Shown here piece by piece: positions 54,074 to 63,399 of a stretch of DNA of 64,000 nt. This DNA comes from Xenophilus aerolatus. GTDB lineage: Bacteria > Pseudomonadota > Gammaproteobacteria > Burkholderiales > Burkholderiaceae_C. The notes under the pieces are model-generated. The model was not told the DNA's origin. It saw nothing but the letters and a program-made list of their open reading frames with translations, and ran no database searches. The stretch lies in NCBI GenBank assembly GCA_030418545.1, contig QAIB01000004.1, positions 310,001-374,000 on the forward strand, written 5' to 3'. Numbering within the stretch: the first letter of the stretch is position 1; each line of letters begins with the position of its first letter. Position numbers and translations under genes: made by a program.

Positions 54074-54523
54074 ATGCCCTACCTGCAACTCGACGTTGCC
54101 GGCCCCTACCCCGTCGCGACCAAGCAGCGTCTGGCCGACGCGATGAGCCAGACCTACGCGCGGATGATGGCGGTCGACATTCGCCGCATCACCGTGGCCG
54201 TGCGCGAGCTGGGCGACGGCGGGCTGTGGCGCATCGCCGCCGAGGGCGAGCCGCCCGTGCCCGTCGCCATCCTGATGCTGGACATCCGCGCCGGCCGCCC
54301 GGCCGAGCTGCGCATGCGGGTGGCCCAGGCGCTGTGCGCCCACTGCATCGAACTGCTGGGGCTGCGAGAAGACCGTCTGAACGTCGAGTTCACCCAGCAC
54401 AGCGGCGACGAGATGTTCCACCCCGCGCTGGGCGGTTTCAGCCCCGACTGGTCGCCGGGTGAGGCCCAGGCGTGCGCATCGGTGGCGCGTGTTCCGCCAT
54501 CAGCGCCGCCACCCAGTCGATGA
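54074..54523 (+). CDS. Tautomerase family protein (4-oxalocrotonate tautomerase-like)
   Basis: Protein of 149 residues with catalytic-type Pro2 after the initiator Met (MPYLQLDVAGPY), then ATKQRLADAMSQTYARMM and the strand ITVAVREL. The second half (ELRMRVAQALCAHCIELLGL, NVEFTQHSG) looks like a second half-unit, as in longer two-unit tautomerases. The last ~28 codons overlap the 3' end of the convergent LysR gene by 86 bases, so the true C-terminus may be an extension of low importance. Confidence 0.75.
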   Translation: MPYLQLDVAGPYPVATKQRLADAMSQTYARMMAVDIRRITVAVRELGDGGLWRIAAEGEPPVPVAILMLDIRAGRPAELRMRVAQALCAHCIELLGLREDRLNVEFTQHSGDEMFHPALGGFSPDWSPGEAQACASVARVPPSAPPPSR

Positions 54524-55385
54524 ACACGCGCAGCTTGGCGCTCACATTCCGGTTGGGCGGAAACGCGACGTACAGCGGCATCGGGTCCATCTCCCAGTCG
54601 TCCAGCATGCGGACCAGCTCGCCCCGCGCATGGTGCTCGCGGGCCATGTAGTCGGGTAGCCAGAGGATGCCAAGCCCCGCGAGGCCAGCCGCGAGGTAGG
54701 CGTTGCCGTCGTCGACCGAGAACACATGGCGCCCGCGCACCTCCACCCGCTCGCCTGCGCGGTGCATCGCGTAGGGCAGCGTCCGTCCGCTGCGTGCCCA
54801 GAGGAAACCGACCACGCGGTGGTGCGTGTCGGCCAGCTCGCCCGGGTGCGCGGGCCGGCCCGCGCGCGCCACGTAGGCGGGTGACGCGTACACGCGCAGC
54901 TGCAGGTCGGCCACGCGCCGGGCCACGAGCGACGGGTCGGTCAACTCGCCGCCGCGCACCACGCAGTCGACCCGCTCGTCGATGAGGTCGACCCTGCGAT
55001 CGCTCACGCCCATGTCGATCCCGATGTCGGGGTAGCGTGCATGGAAGGCCGGCAGCGCAGGCACCAGCACCAGGCGCGCAAGCGGGCTGGGCACATCCAC
55101 GCGCAGGTGCCCGCGCGGCGCGGCGGCGGCGCCCGACAGGCTCGTCTCGGCATCGTCCAGGTCGGCGAGCAGACGCACCACGCGCTCGTAGTACGCCGCG
55201 CCGTCGGCCGTGACGTTGACCTTGCGCGTGGTGCGGTTGAGCAGCTTCACGCGAAGGCGCGCCTCCAACTGCTGCACGAGCTGGGTCACGGTGGTCTTGT
55301 TGATCTGCAGCGTGGCGGCGGCCTGGGTAAAGCTGCGCGTCTCCACCACCCGGGCAAAGGCTTGCATCGCGTCGATGCGGTCCAT
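54438..55385 (-). CDS. LysR family transcriptional regulator
   Basis: Protein of 315 residues beginning MDRIDAMQAFARVVETRSFT and AAATLQINKTTVTQLVQQLE, the LysR HTH, with the effector domain after residue ~90 (PRGHLRVDVPSPLARLVLVP). I chose the ATG at 55385, where family similarity begins. It is divergent from a RidA-family gene, which is its probable target; the shared gap carries an operator-like palindrome. Confidence 0.9.
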   Translation of the reverse strand: MDRIDAMQAFARVVETRSFTQAAATLQINKTTVTQLVQQLEARLRVKLLNRTTRKVNVTADGAAYYERVVRLLADLDDAETSLSGAAAAPRGHLRVDVPSPLARLVLVPALPAFHARYPDIGIDMGVSDRRVDLIDERVDCVVRGGELTDPSLVARRVADLQLRVYASPAYVARAGRPAHPGELADTHHRVVGFLWARSGRTLPYAMHRAGERVEVRGRHVFSVDDGNAYLAAGLAGLGILWLPDYMAREHHARGELVRMLDDWEMDPMPLYVAFPPNRNVSAKLRVFIDWVAALMAEHAPPMRTPGPHPATSRG

Positions 55386-55512
55386 GGTCGCTCCTCGCGG
55401 CAAAGTGATTGTTCGGAATCGCCAAACAGTGATTCTGGGTCCGACATGTTTATCCCGACGCGGTGGCTACCTAAAGTTCCGGGCATTCCAACCACAAGTT
55501 CCCGGACCGCCG
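55386..55512. promoter_or_regulatory. LysR-RidA divergent control region
   Basis: Contains the imperfect palindrome TGTTCGGAATCGCCAAACA (55410-55428), flanked on both sides by AGTGATT (55404-55410 and 55428-55434). This fits a LysR-type binding site (T-N11-A with dyad symmetry) between the regulator and its likely target. Confidence 0.55.
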
Positions 55513-55926
55513 ATGAACTCCACACCCACTCGCGACGTCGTCTTTCCACCCGGCCGGCAGGCCCTGTACGAGAAGAACCGCTACTCCCCGGCCGTGCGTT
55601 CCAACGGCTTCCTCTTCGTCTCCGGCCAGGTCGGCAGCCGGCCGGACGGCTCGCCGGAACCGGAGCTCGAGGCGCAGGTGCGCCGCGCCTTCGACAACCT
55701 CAACGCCATCCTCGGCGCAGCGGGCTGCACGTTCGACGATGTGGTCGACGTCACCGTGTTCATCGTCGACCCGGCCGAGAAGTTCGAGACCATCTGGAAG
55801 ATCGTGCCCGAGTACTGGGGCAACGCGCCACACCCGACGCTCACCGGCATCGGCGTGACCTGGCTCTACGGCTTCGACTTCGAAATCAAGGTCATCGCCA
55901 GGCTGCCCGAAGCGCAGGCGGCCTGA
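55513..55926 (+). CDS. RidA family protein (second paralog)
   Basis: Protein of 137 residues: [54 protein letters not shown] and [12 protein letters not shown]. It differs from the RidA at 30014-30403 and belongs to one of the less-defined RidA subgroups, since Val replaces the Arg that precedes TVF in archetypal members. Role unknown; divergent LysR control suggests a specific catabolic or stress role. Confidence 0.88.
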   Translation: MNSTPTRDVVFPPGRQALYEKNRYSPAVRSNGFLFVSGQVGSRPDGSPEPELEAQVRRAFDNLNAILGAAGCTFDDVVDVTVFIVDPAEKFETIWKIVPEYWGNAPHPTLTGIGVTWLYGFDFEIKVIARLPEAQAA

Positions 55927-55996
55927 GCGCGCGCTGGCTACCTCCGCTGGGCCGGCGGCCCGTTGCGCAGCCCGACCAGCTGCGATCATCGGCCGC

Positions 55997-56347
55997 ATGA
56001 CCGATGCCCTGCTCCGCTTCGGCGGCACCCTGCTGCTCTTCGTCGCCACCGCCGTGGCCGAGATCGTGGGCTGCTACCTGCCCTGGCTGTGGCTGCGCAA
56101 GGGCGGCCCGGTGTGGCTGCTGGTGCCGGCCGCGCTGAGCCTCGCGCTCTTCGCCTGGCTGCTCACGCTGCACCCGCAGGCGGCCGGGCGCGTGTACGCG
56201 GCGTATGGCGGCGTCTACATCGCGGTGGCGCTGGGCTGGCTGTGGGCGGTGGACGGCATCGCGCCTACGCGCTGGGACGTGGTGGGCGCGGGCGTGGCGC
56301 TGGTGGGCATGGCAATCATCATGCTGGCGCCGCGGGGCACGGCCTGA
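55997..56347 (+). CDS. YnfA/UPF0060 family small membrane protein
   Basis: Protein of 116 residues with four membrane spans: [61 protein letters not shown] and [16 protein letters not shown]. The AYGGVYI and AEIVGCY motifs are diagnostic of UPF0060. It resembles half-size drug/metabolite transporters. A repeat follows the stop. Confidence 0.93.
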   Translation: MTDALLRFGGTLLLFVATAVAEIVGCYLPWLWLRKGGPVWLLVPAALSLALFAWLLTLHPQAAGRVYAAYGGVYIAVALGWLWAVDGIAPTRWDVVGAGVALVGMAIIMLAPRGTA

Positions 56348-56355
56348 TTTCGAGC

Positions 56356-56407
56356 CGAATCGGGCTGCAGCGCCCGTCCATCGGGCGCACGCTGCTATCA
56401 AACCGAT
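56356..56407 (-). repeat. GCTATC-family interspersed repeat
   Basis: Minus orientation. On plus: CGAATCGGGCTGCAGCGCCCG, TCCATCGGGCGCACGCTGCTATCAAACCGATGG in two halves. The 47573 copy shares the opening TCGGGCTGCAGCGCCCG. Lies between convergent ynfA and histidine kinase genes. Confidence 0.8.
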
Positions 56408-56421
56408 GGCGTCGGGGCCGC

Positions 56422-57840
56422 TCACCCCTCGGCGAACACCAGCTCCACCCGCAAGCCGCCCTGCGGCCCGGCGGTGGCCAGCGACAGCGGCGCCTTCAGC
56501 AGCTGTGCATAGCGCGCCACGATGGCCAGCCCCAGCCCCGCACCCTGCCCCAGCTTCTGCCCGTCGGGGCCCTGCGCCCAGCGCTGCATCAGGTCGCGTT
56601 GCGCGGCCTCGGGAATGCCGGGCCCGTCGTCCACCACCGCCAGGGTGCAGTGCGAGGGCGTGGCGGCGAGTTCGAGCGTGATGGTCTTGCCGCCGTAGCG
56701 CAGCGCGTTGTCGATCAGGTTGTCGAGGATGCCTTCGATCAGGCCGGCGTCCGCCAGCACGGTGAAGTCCTTCGCTTCGCCCTCGTCCAGGCCACGCGCG
56801 CCCAGGTCGACACCACGCGCATCGGCCTTGGCCAGGTGGCGCAGCACGGTGTCGCCGACCAGCGCATCGAGCCGCACCGGCTCGCGCTGGAGCACCGCAT
56901 CGCTCTCGTCGGCCAGCGCCAGCGCCAGCAACTGGTCGACCAGGTGGCTGGCGCGTGCCTCGCTCGCGGCGATGCGTTGCAGCTGCTCGCGCCACACGCC
57001 GGGCGTGGGATTCGCCAGGCCGTAGTCGGCCAGCGCGCGGATGCCGGCCAGCGGCGTGCGCAGCTCGTGTGCCACGTTGCCCGCGAACTCGCGCTGCGAA
57101 CGCACGCTGCGGTCCAGCCGCACGAACAGGTCGTTGACCGCCTCGCCCACGCGCTCGATCTCGCGCGCCGTGGGCGGCACCGCCACCGGCGACAGGTCGC
57201 TCGCATCGCGGTGCGCGAGCGCGGTCTGCAGCGCCGCCAGCGGCGCCAGGTCACGCGCGATGCCGCGCCACAGCCACACGGCCAGCAACGCCAGCAGCAG
57301 CACCTGCGGCAGCGTCGCGAAGACCAGCACGCGGCCGGCCAGCACGCCGCGCGTCACGGTGGTGTGCGCCACCATCACGCGGTAGTCGCCGGGGCGGTCC
57401 TGCACCTGGTGACGCAGGGTGACGGCACGCACGCTGTGGCCGTCGAGCATGAATTCCGAGAAGTGGAAGGCTTCGCCCGGGGCCGGTGCCTCGGCCGGCA
57501 TCGGCGTGCCGGCCAGCGGCCGGCCATCGGGCCGCAGGACGCTGAAGTACACCTTCTCGGCGCGGTCGAACAGCGCGGCGGTCAGCTCGCGCGGCGTGAG
57601 CTGCAGCGCCACCTCGCCGTCGGGGTTGGGCCGCACGTTGGAGGCGATCGAGTACGCGTCGTCGAGCAGCGCGCGGTCGAAGGCCTGCTGCGTGAAGTAA
57701 CTCGCCACCATGAAGGTGACGACGGTGCCGGCCAGCCAGGTGAGCGCCAGCGGCAGCATCACGTGCCGCAGCACCCGCGCGCGCAGCGAGGGCGATGCGC
57801 GCCGCGCCGCGCCCGGGGCCGTGGCGTGCGGCCCGCTCAA
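56422..57840 (-). CDS. Two-component sensor histidine kinase (TctE/QseC-like)
   Basis: Protein of about 472 residues. Two membrane spans (around residues 30-50 and 170-190) bracket a periplasmic sensor. HAMP follows, then H-box AGNVAHELRTPL with phospho-acceptor His258, N-box DNLIDNALRYGG and G-boxes DDGPGIP and GAGLGLAIV. I chose a TTG start (57838-57840), which overlaps the regulator stop by four bases and has GGAGG ten bases upstream; GTG or ATG codons 22-27 codons further in are alternatives. Confidence 0.88.
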   Translation of the reverse strand: MSGPHATAPGAARRASPSLRARVLRHVMLPLALTWLAGTVVTFMVASYFTQQAFDRALLDDAYSIASNVRPNPDGEVALQLTPRELTAALFDRAEKVYFSVLRPDGRPLAGTPMPAEAPAPGEAFHFSEFMLDGHSVRAVTLRHQVQDRPGDYRVMVAHTTVTRGVLAGRVLVFATLPQVLLLALLAVWLWRGIARDLAPLAALQTALAHRDASDLSPVAVPPTAREIERVGEAVNDLFVRLDRSVRSQREFAGNVAHELRTPLAGIRALADYGLANPTPGVWREQLQRIAASEARASHLVDQLLALALADESDAVLQREPVRLDALVGDTVLRHLAKADARGVDLGARGLDEGEAKDFTVLADAGLIEGILDNLIDNALRYGGKTITLELAATPSHCTLAVVDDGPGIPEAAQRDLMQRWAQGPDGQKLGQGAGLGLAIVARYAQLLKAPLSLATAGPQGGLRVELVFAEG

Positions 57841-58529
57841 GCCGCTTCCGCCTCCAGCAGGTAGCCGATGCCGCGCAGCGTGCGGATGGCGGCACCGCTG
57901 CCCACCAGCTTCTTGCGCAGACGCGAGATGAAGGCCTCGAGCGCGTTGTCGCCCAGCGATTCGTCGAAGTTGGAGAGCTTGTCGGACAGGGTGCGCTTGC
58001 TCACCGCATGGCCGGGCGGGCTCATCAGCTCCCACAGCACCTCGAACTCGCGGGCCGGCAAATCGAGTGGCGCGCCGCCCACCGAGAAGCGGCGCGCCTT
58101 GCGGTCCAGCTTGAGCTGGCCCAGCAGCGCCACGTCGTCGGTGCCCTGTGCGCGGCGGGCCAGCGCGCGCAGGCGGGCCTCGACCTCGGCCAGGTCGAAT
58201 GGCTTGCCCAGGTAGTCGTCGGCGCCGGCATCGAGCCCGGCGATGCGCTCCTCGGTGCGGTCGCGTGCCGTGAGCACCAGCACCGGCGTGCGGTCGCCGC
58301 GGCTGCGCGCCTGGCGCAGCACCGTGAGCCCGCTGCCCATGCCGCTGCCGGCTTGCGAGCGGGCGGGCAGGTTCAGGTCCAGCAGCACCACGTCGAAGGG
58401 CTGCACGCGCCACAGGTGGTCGGCGTCTTCCACGCTCTGGGCCAGGTCCACGCGGTGGCCCGCATCGCCCAGGCTGCGCAGCATCACGTCGCGCAGCACG
58501 GCATCGTCTTCGACCAGGAGGATTCGCAT
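57837..58529 (-). CDS. OmpR family response regulator
   Basis: Protein of 230 residues. Receiver domain: acidic pair Glu7-Asp9, phospho-acceptor Asp51 in LLDLNLP, Lys in YLGKPFD. The winged-helix output domain includes LPAREFEVLWELM and LEAFISRLRKKL. Between LNLP and GLTVLRQ about eight extra residues (ARSQAGSGMGS) lengthen the loop after the phosphorylation site. An ATG three codons upstream is a possible start. First gene of the pair with the kinase. Confidence 0.92.
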   Translation of the reverse strand: MRILLVEDDAVLRDVMLRSLGDAGHRVDLAQSVEDADHLWRVQPFDVVLLDLNLPARSQAGSGMGSGLTVLRQARSRGDRTPVLVLTARDRTEERIAGLDAGADDYLGKPFDLAEVEARLRALARRAQGTDDVALLGQLKLDRKARRFSVGGAPLDLPAREFEVLWELMSPPGHAVSKRTLSDKLSNFDESLGDNALEAFISRLRKKLVGSGAAIRTLRGIGYLLEAEAA

Positions 58530-58779
58530 AAGAGGCAATCGAGCGGAAGGAGGGGGAACGAAACAGGACGCGCGCCCGGCATTGTGCGGCGGCGTCCACG
58601 CCGCCCCGACACTAGCAGGAGCGGCCTTGGCCCCACAACCGGGGCGTCAGGCGCGGGTCAGTGCCCTGGGTCCACAACGCCCATGGCCGTCCGTGCGACG
58701 CGCGGGCGGCCTACACCGCGTGTCATGCACACGGCGTACAACACCCGCGCCCCGTTTCCCGACCTGTCCGAGGCCCGCC

Positions 58780-59040
58780 GTGACCACCCCGACCTACCAC
58801 ACCCTCGCCCGCATCCTCACGCAGGAGTTCCGCTGCCCGCCCGACGCGATCCGGCCCGAGAGCGGCTTCGGCGAGCTGGGGCTGGACTGCAGCGGCCGGC
58901 GCATCGACTTCGTCTGTGCGGCCGAGGACGCCCTGCGCCTGCGCCTCCCCGACGAGCCCCTGGCCGCGCCGGCCGGCTGGACGCTGGGCCGCATGTGCAG
59001 CGTGATCGACGAGGTGATGGCGCGCGACGGCGCACGCTGA
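58780..59040 (+). CDS. Acyl carrier protein-like protein
   Basis: Protein of 86 residues starting at GTG. The core GFGELGLDCSGRRIDFVCAAED follows the ACP pattern (LGxDSLxxxEL), with a Ser that could carry phosphopantetheine but preceded by Cys instead of Asp and with little local consensus. LPDEPLAAPAGWTLGRMCSVI resembles the third helix region. There is no synthase gene nearby. I see no supportable gene in the 250 bases upstream. Confidence 0.5.
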   Translation: MTTPTYHTLARILTQEFRCPPDAIRPESGFGELGLDCSGRRIDFVCAAEDALRLRLPDEPLAAPAGWTLGRMCSVIDEVMARDGAR

Positions 59041-59108
59041 AGAAGCGCTGTCGCCCTGCGCCGACGGTCGCAGCGTTCGCCCGGGTGGCGATGCGGTAGA
59101 AAGCGCAC

Positions 59109-59477
59109 ATGCCGCTTCACGCCGTCACCCCCATCCTGCGCATCTTCGACGAAGCCAAGGCGCGCGAGTTCTACGTCGATTTCCTGGGCTTCGCCATCGA
59201 CTGGCAGCACCGCTTCGAGCCCGCGCTGCCGCTGTACCTGCAGGTGTCGCGCGAGGGCTGCGTGCTGCACCTGTCCGAACACCACGGCGACGCCTGCCCC
59301 GGCGCGGCCCTGCGCATCGCCTGCGACGACATCGACGGCCTGCATGCGGAGCTGACGGCCAGGCAGTACGGCTACGCCCGCCCCGGTATCGAGTCCACCC
59401 CGTGGGACACACGCGAGCTGACGGTGCGCGACCCCTTCGGCAATCGTCTGACCTTCGTGGGCACGACCCGCACGTGA
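59109..59477 (+). CDS. Glyoxalase superfamily (VOC, bleomycin resistance-like) protein
   Basis: Protein of 122 residues: PILRIFDEAKAREFYVDFLGF, then LYLQVSREGCVLHLSEHHGD and the C-terminal VRDPFGNRLTF. It matches the BRP-type VOC family that binds bleomycin-like compounds without catalysis, but function in most genomes is unproved. It follows the ACP-like gene by 68 bases. Confidence 0.85.
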   Translation: MPLHAVTPILRIFDEAKAREFYVDFLGFAIDWQHRFEPALPLYLQVSREGCVLHLSEHHGDACPGAALRIACDDIDGLHAELTARQYGYARPGIESTPWDTRELTVRDPFGNRLTFVGTTRT

Positions 59478-59615
59478 CGCCGGTGCCTGGCCCGCCTTGG
59501 GGATAACACTGCCTGCCGTGTCGGCTGACTGACAGCTTCGATGCCTACGATGGCCCTCACCGCCATCGACGGCGATGCCCGTCGTCGCCAACGATTCGCC
59601 CCAAGGAGACCCGCC

Positions 59616-60437
59616 ATGAACCGATTGCTCTGGACCCGCCGCGCCGCCCTGTCGCTGGCGAGCGCCGCCCTGCTCGCCGCCTGCGGCGGCATCGCCCCCA
59701 CCACCCCGCCCGCCGGCTCCGAGATCGTGATGATGACCTCGGGCGGTTTCGCCGCCGCCTCGGACGAACTCAAGCCCGGCTTCGAGCGCAGCACCGGCTA
59801 CCGGGTCAAGACGGTGTACGGCTCGTCGATGGGCGGCGCCAGCGATTCGATTCCGAGCCGCCTGGCGCGCAACGAGCCGGTGGACGTGGTGATCCTCGCG
59901 CGCTCCTCGCTCGACCAGCTGGTGGCGCAGGGCAAGGTGGTGCCCGGCAGCCAGGTGGACATCGTGCATTCGCTGATCGGCTTCGCGGTGAAGAAGGGCG
60001 CGCCCAAGCCCGACGTCAGCACGCCTGAAGCGGTGAAGCGCACGCTGCTCGCGGCGCCGTCGATCGCCTATTCGGCCAGCGCCAGCGGCACCTACTACGA
60101 GACCGAGATGCTCAAGACCCTGGGCATCGAGGCCGAGGTCAAGCCCAAGAGCAAGCGCATCCTGAGCGAGCGTGTGGCGACCGTGGTGGCACGCGGCGAC
60201 GCGGCCCTGGGGCTTCAGCAGGTCAGCGAGCTGATCCCGATCCCGGGCGCGGACTTCGTCGGCGTGCTGCCGCCGCCGCTGCAGCGCGTGACGGTGTTCT
60301 CGGCCGGCATCTCGACCACCGCGAAGAACCCCGATGCGGCGCGCGCGCTGATCCGCTACTACGTCTCGGCCGAGGCGGCGCCGACGATCCGCAAGGCGGG
60401 GCTGGAGCCGGCGCCGCAGCCTCGCGCGCCGGGCTGA
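59616..60437 (+). CDS. Molybdate-type (ModA-like) substrate-binding lipoprotein
   Basis: Protein of 273 residues with a Tat/lipoprotein-like N-terminus (WTRRAALSLASAALLAACGG; lipobox Cys near 23). The mature region has the extracellular solute-binding family 1/ModA plan: IVMMTSGGFAAASDELKPGFE, VDVVILARSSLDQLVAQGKV, PGAD and ISTTAKNPDAARALIRYY. No modB or modC is adjacent, so it could bind another oxyanion or small acid. An AAGGAG site precedes the ATG. Confidence 0.82.
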   Translation: MNRLLWTRRAALSLASAALLAACGGIAPTTPPAGSEIVMMTSGGFAAASDELKPGFERSTGYRVKTVYGSSMGGASDSIPSRLARNEPVDVVILARSSLDQLVAQGKVVPGSQVDIVHSLIGFAVKKGAPKPDVSTPEAVKRTLLAAPSIAYSASASGTYYETEMLKTLGIEAEVKPKSKRILSERVATVVARGDAALGLQQVSELIPIPGADFVGVLPPPLQRVTVFSAGISTTAKNPDAARALIRYYVSAEAAPTIRKAGLEPAPQPRAPG

Positions 60438-60451
60438 ACGCTTCGGGTGCC

Positions 60452-60910
60452 ATGCTGGAACTGCGCAGTCCTCAAGCCATCGCGCGCGAGTTGCTTCGGG
60501 TGCCCGATGGATTCCGACTCGGCCGCGATTACAGCCTCCCTTCCATCGAGATCGCGGGCGATTTCGTGCTGCTGGACGCCCGCTCCGCCAAAGAGGAGAC
60601 GGAAGGCCGCGATGCACCACTGGCAGGGCTTGCCGAGGATTGGTGGATCTTCGCGATCAGCGGCACGGGTGACGCCTGGCTCATCTCGACCGATGACGGA
60701 CAGCGCATCTGCTTCCTGGACCATGACGCCGGCCCGGACGCGGTGCCCCAGGCATTAGGCATCGACTTCGGCCAGTGGCTGCAACTGGCCGACCTCCTGC
60801 GCCAGTTCGAGTCTGCCGATGACGATCGACTGACCGCTCAGGTGGCACAGCTGCTGGACGCCATCTCTGCGGGTCTCTCCGCTCGCTATCCCTATCGTCT
60901 CGAGGTCTGA
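60452..60910 (+). CDS. SMI1/KNR4-like protein
   Basis: Protein of 152 residues, acidic, with the SMI1/KNR4-like pattern WWIFAISGTGDAWLISTDDGQ followed by FLDHDAG and GIDFGQWLQLADLLRQFE. Such proteins are common immunity proteins to polymorphic toxins and also occur alone. No toxin gene lies beside it. It starts 14 bases after the ModA-like gene with no clear ribosome-binding site. Confidence 0.6.
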   Translation: MLELRSPQAIARELLRVPDGFRLGRDYSLPSIEIAGDFVLLDARSAKEETEGRDAPLAGLAEDWWIFAISGTGDAWLISTDDGQRICFLDHDAGPDAVPQALGIDFGQWLQLADLLRQFESADDDRLTAQVAQLLDAISAGLSARYPYRLEV

Positions 60911-60987
60911 CACCCCACCGGGCCAGGCGCTCGTGCACGAACACCCAGCGTCGTCCCAAAGCTGGAACGCCCATTGCACGTGCGCGG

Positions 60988-61010
60988 GTAGCTACGAATT
61001 CGATAGCAGC
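60988..61010 (-). repeat. GCTATC-family repeat fragment at copA end
   Basis: On minus: GCTGCTATCGAATTCGTAGC. It supplies the last codons (LLSNS) and the TAG stop of copA. The hairpin half of the repeat is not evident here. Confidence 0.7.
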
Positions 61011-63283
61011 CGCTTCGGCGTCCAACGCCGCAGCAGCAGCGCATTCGCCATCACGCTGACGCTCGATGCCGCCATCGCGGCCCCGGCCACCACGGGGCTG
61101 AGCAGGCCCAGCGCCGCGAAGGGGATGCCGACCACGTTGTAGGCGAAAGCCCAGAACAGGTTCTGACGGATCTTGCGCACGGTGCGGTGTGACAGGTCGA
61201 GCGCGTCGCCGACCAGTGCCAGGTCGCCGCGGATCAGCGTGATGCCGGCCGCCTCCATCGCCACGTCCGTGCCGTTGGCCATCGCCATGCCCACGTCGGC
61301 GGCGGCCAGCGCGGGTGCGTCGTTGGCGCCGTCGCCCACCATCGCGACGGTGTGGCCTCCGGCCTTCAGTTCGGCCACCACCTTCGCCTTGTCCCCCGGC
61401 AGCACCTGGGCACGCACATCCTCGGGATCGATGCCCACGCGTTGCGCCACGGCCCGTGCGGCGGCCGGGTTGTCGCCGGAGATCATCACCACGCGCAGGC
61501 CGGCCGCGCGCAGGCCGGCCACGGCCTCGGCCGCGCCGGGCTTGGGTTCGTCGCTGAAGGCCAGCAGCGCCTCGGCGCGCGGCGCGGGGTCGAAGGCCAG
61601 CAGCACCGACACCGAGGCGCCCTCGCGCATGAAGATTTCGGCGCGCGCCAGGTCGACGGCGACGCCCAGCTCCTCGCACCAGCGCAGGCTGGCGATGGCG
61701 CGGCGTACGCCGTCCACCCGGCCCTGCACGCCGCGGCCGGGCATGTTCTCCACGGCCTCGGCCGGCGGCAGTTCCAGGTGCTCGGCCTGCGCGGCCTGCA
61801 CCACCGCACGCGCCAGGGGGTGCTCGCTGCCGGCCTGCAGTGCCGCCGCCGCCTGCAGGGCCTGCGCGCGTGCCTGCGCATCGTCGGGCGCGTCCAGCGG
61901 CACCAGGGCGCGCAGCACGGGCTCGCCCCGCGTCAGCGTGCCGGTCTTGTCGAAGGCGACGGTGTCCACGCGGTGGGCGGTCTCCAGCGCCCGCGCGTCC
62001 TTGACCAGGATGCCATGCCGCGCCGCCACGCCGGTGCCGGCCATCACGGCCACCGGCGTCGCCAGGCCGAGCGCGCAGGGGCAGGCGATGACCAGCACCG
62101 CCACCGCATGCACCAGCGCCGTCTCCAGGCCCGCGCCGCTCCAGCCCCAGGCCAGCCCGGTGAGCAGCGCCAGAACGAGCACCGCCGGCACGAACACCGC
62201 GGCCACGCGGTCGACCAGCTGCTGGATCGGTGCCTTGGCCGCCTGCGCGTCCTCCACCAGGCGGATGATGCGGGCCAGCACGCTCTCGGCACCCGTGGCC
62301 GTGACCTCGGCCACCAGGCGGCCATCGCCGTTGACCGAGCCGCCGGTGAGCCGGTCGCCCGCCGACTTGGCGACCGGCAGCGGTTCGCCGGTGAGCATCG
62401 ATTCGTTGACGGCGGACTGCCCCTCGACCACGCGCGCATCGGCCGGCACGCGTTCGTTGGGCCGCACCACCAGCAGGTCGCCCACGCGCAGTTCGGCCAC
62501 CGGGACCTCCAGTTCCTGCACCTCGGGCCCGCGTTGCCGGCGCAGGTGCGCCACCTCGGGCCGCAGCTGCTGCAGCGCGCGGATGGCCGCCGTGGCCTGG
62601 CGCTTGGCCCGCGTTTCCAGCCACTTGCCCAGCCGCACCAGCGCGATGACCACGGCCGAGGCCTCGAAGTACAGGTGCGGCTGCCCATGGCCCGCATGCG
62701 GGCCCGCGGCCCAGCGCCACCACAGCCACAACGACAGGCCGAAGGCCGCGCTGGTGCCCAGCGCCACCAGCAGGTCCATGTTGCCGGTGCCGGCCCGCGC
62801 CGCATGCCAGCCCGCGCGGTAGAAGCGTGCGCCCAGCCAGAACTGCACCGGCGCCGCCAGCACCAGCTGCAGCCAGGGCGGCAGCATCAGGTCCACGCCG
62901 AAGGGCATGGCCAGCATCGGCAGCAGCAGCGGCAGGCACAGCAGCAGGCCGACCGCGACGGGCCCGAATCCGGCCCAGGGCGATGCAGCCTCCACAGCGG
63001 CGGCGGCCTCGGCGCGCGGCGAATAGCCGGCATCTCGCACGGCACGGCTGAGGCGGGCGCGCAGCGCATCGGCCGCCTCGCCCTCCAGCGGGGTGGCCTG
63101 CACGCGCGCGCTTTCGGTCGCCAGGTTGACGCTCGCAGCGGCCACCCCCGGCACCTTCTGCAGCGCACGCTCGACGCGCGACACGCAGGACGCGCAGGTC
63201 ATGCCCTCCACGCCGAGGTCGAGCGTCAGCGGCGCCGTGGGCGCCGCGCGGGCGTGGGAGGGAGCGGTGATCGAGGTGTCCAT
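60992..63283 (-). CDS. copA: Copper-exporting P-type ATPase CopA
   Basis: Protein of 763 residues. The N-terminal metal-binding domain has GMTCASC (Cys30, Cys33). Eight membrane helices follow, with the ion-site CPC at 401-403 ([12 protein letters not shown]), phosphorylated Asp445 in DKTGTL, the HP motif in [11 protein letters not shown] and the hinge [16 protein letters not shown]. It pumps Cu(I) out of the cytoplasm. The promoter is CueR-type; the predicted start of transcription falls at the ATG, so the mRNA may be leaderless. The last codons come from a repeat. Confidence 0.97.
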   Translation of the reverse strand: MDTSITAPSHARAAPTAPLTLDLGVEGMTCASCVSRVERALQKVPGVAAASVNLATESARVQATPLEGEAADALRARLSRAVRDAGYSPRAEAAAAVEAASPWAGFGPVAVGLLLCLPLLLPMLAMPFGVDLMLPPWLQLVLAAPVQFWLGARFYRAGWHAARAGTGNMDLLVALGTSAAFGLSLWLWWRWAAGPHAGHGQPHLYFEASAVVIALVRLGKWLETRAKRQATAAIRALQQLRPEVAHLRRQRGPEVQELEVPVAELRVGDLLVVRPNERVPADARVVEGQSAVNESMLTGEPLPVAKSAGDRLTGGSVNGDGRLVAEVTATGAESVLARIIRLVEDAQAAKAPIQQLVDRVAAVFVPAVLVLALLTGLAWGWSGAGLETALVHAVAVLVIACPCALGLATPVAVMAGTGVAARHGILVKDARALETAHRVDTVAFDKTGTLTRGEPVLRALVPLDAPDDAQARAQALQAAAALQAGSEHPLARAVVQAAQAEHLELPPAEAVENMPGRGVQGRVDGVRRAIASLRWCEELGVAVDLARAEIFMREGASVSVLLAFDPAPRAEALLAFSDEPKPGAAEAVAGLRAAGLRVVMISGDNPAAARAVAQRVGIDPEDVRAQVLPGDKAKVVAELKAGGHTVAMVGDGANDAPALAAADVGMAMANGTDVAMEAAGITLIRGDLALVGDALDLSHRTVRKIRQNLFWAFAYNVVGIPFAALGLLSPVVAGAAMAASSVSVMANALLLRRWTPKRLLSNS

Positions 63284-63290
63284 GGAACGA

Positions 63291-63321
63291 AGCCTGAGGC
63301 CTCACATCATGGCAAGGTCAA
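63291..63321 (-). promoter_or_regulatory. CueR-type promoter of copA
   Basis: On the minus strand: -35 TTGACC (63316-63321), a 19-bp spacer and -10 CAGGCT (63291-63296), with the operator CCTTGCCATGATGTGAGG (63300-63317) inside. The 19-bp spacer is the mark of MerR-family activated promoters. It is a near mirror image of the copZ promoter. Confidence 0.85.
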
Positions 63322-63368
63322 GCCCACGCCGCCCGCGAGGTCGGCCTGGGGGATTTTCAGCAGGGCGC

Positions 63369-63399
63369 TTGACCTTGCCATGATGGAAGGGTTCAGACT
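63369..63399 (+). promoter_or_regulatory. CueR-type promoter of copZ-cueR
   Basis: -35 TTGACC (63369-63374), a 19-bp spacer and -10 CAGACT (63394-63399). The operator dyad CCTTGCCATGATGGAAGG (63373-63390) overlaps the spacer and is nearly a perfect palindrome. An 18-bp stretch (63367-63384) is an exact inverted copy of 63306-63323. Confidence 0.88.
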
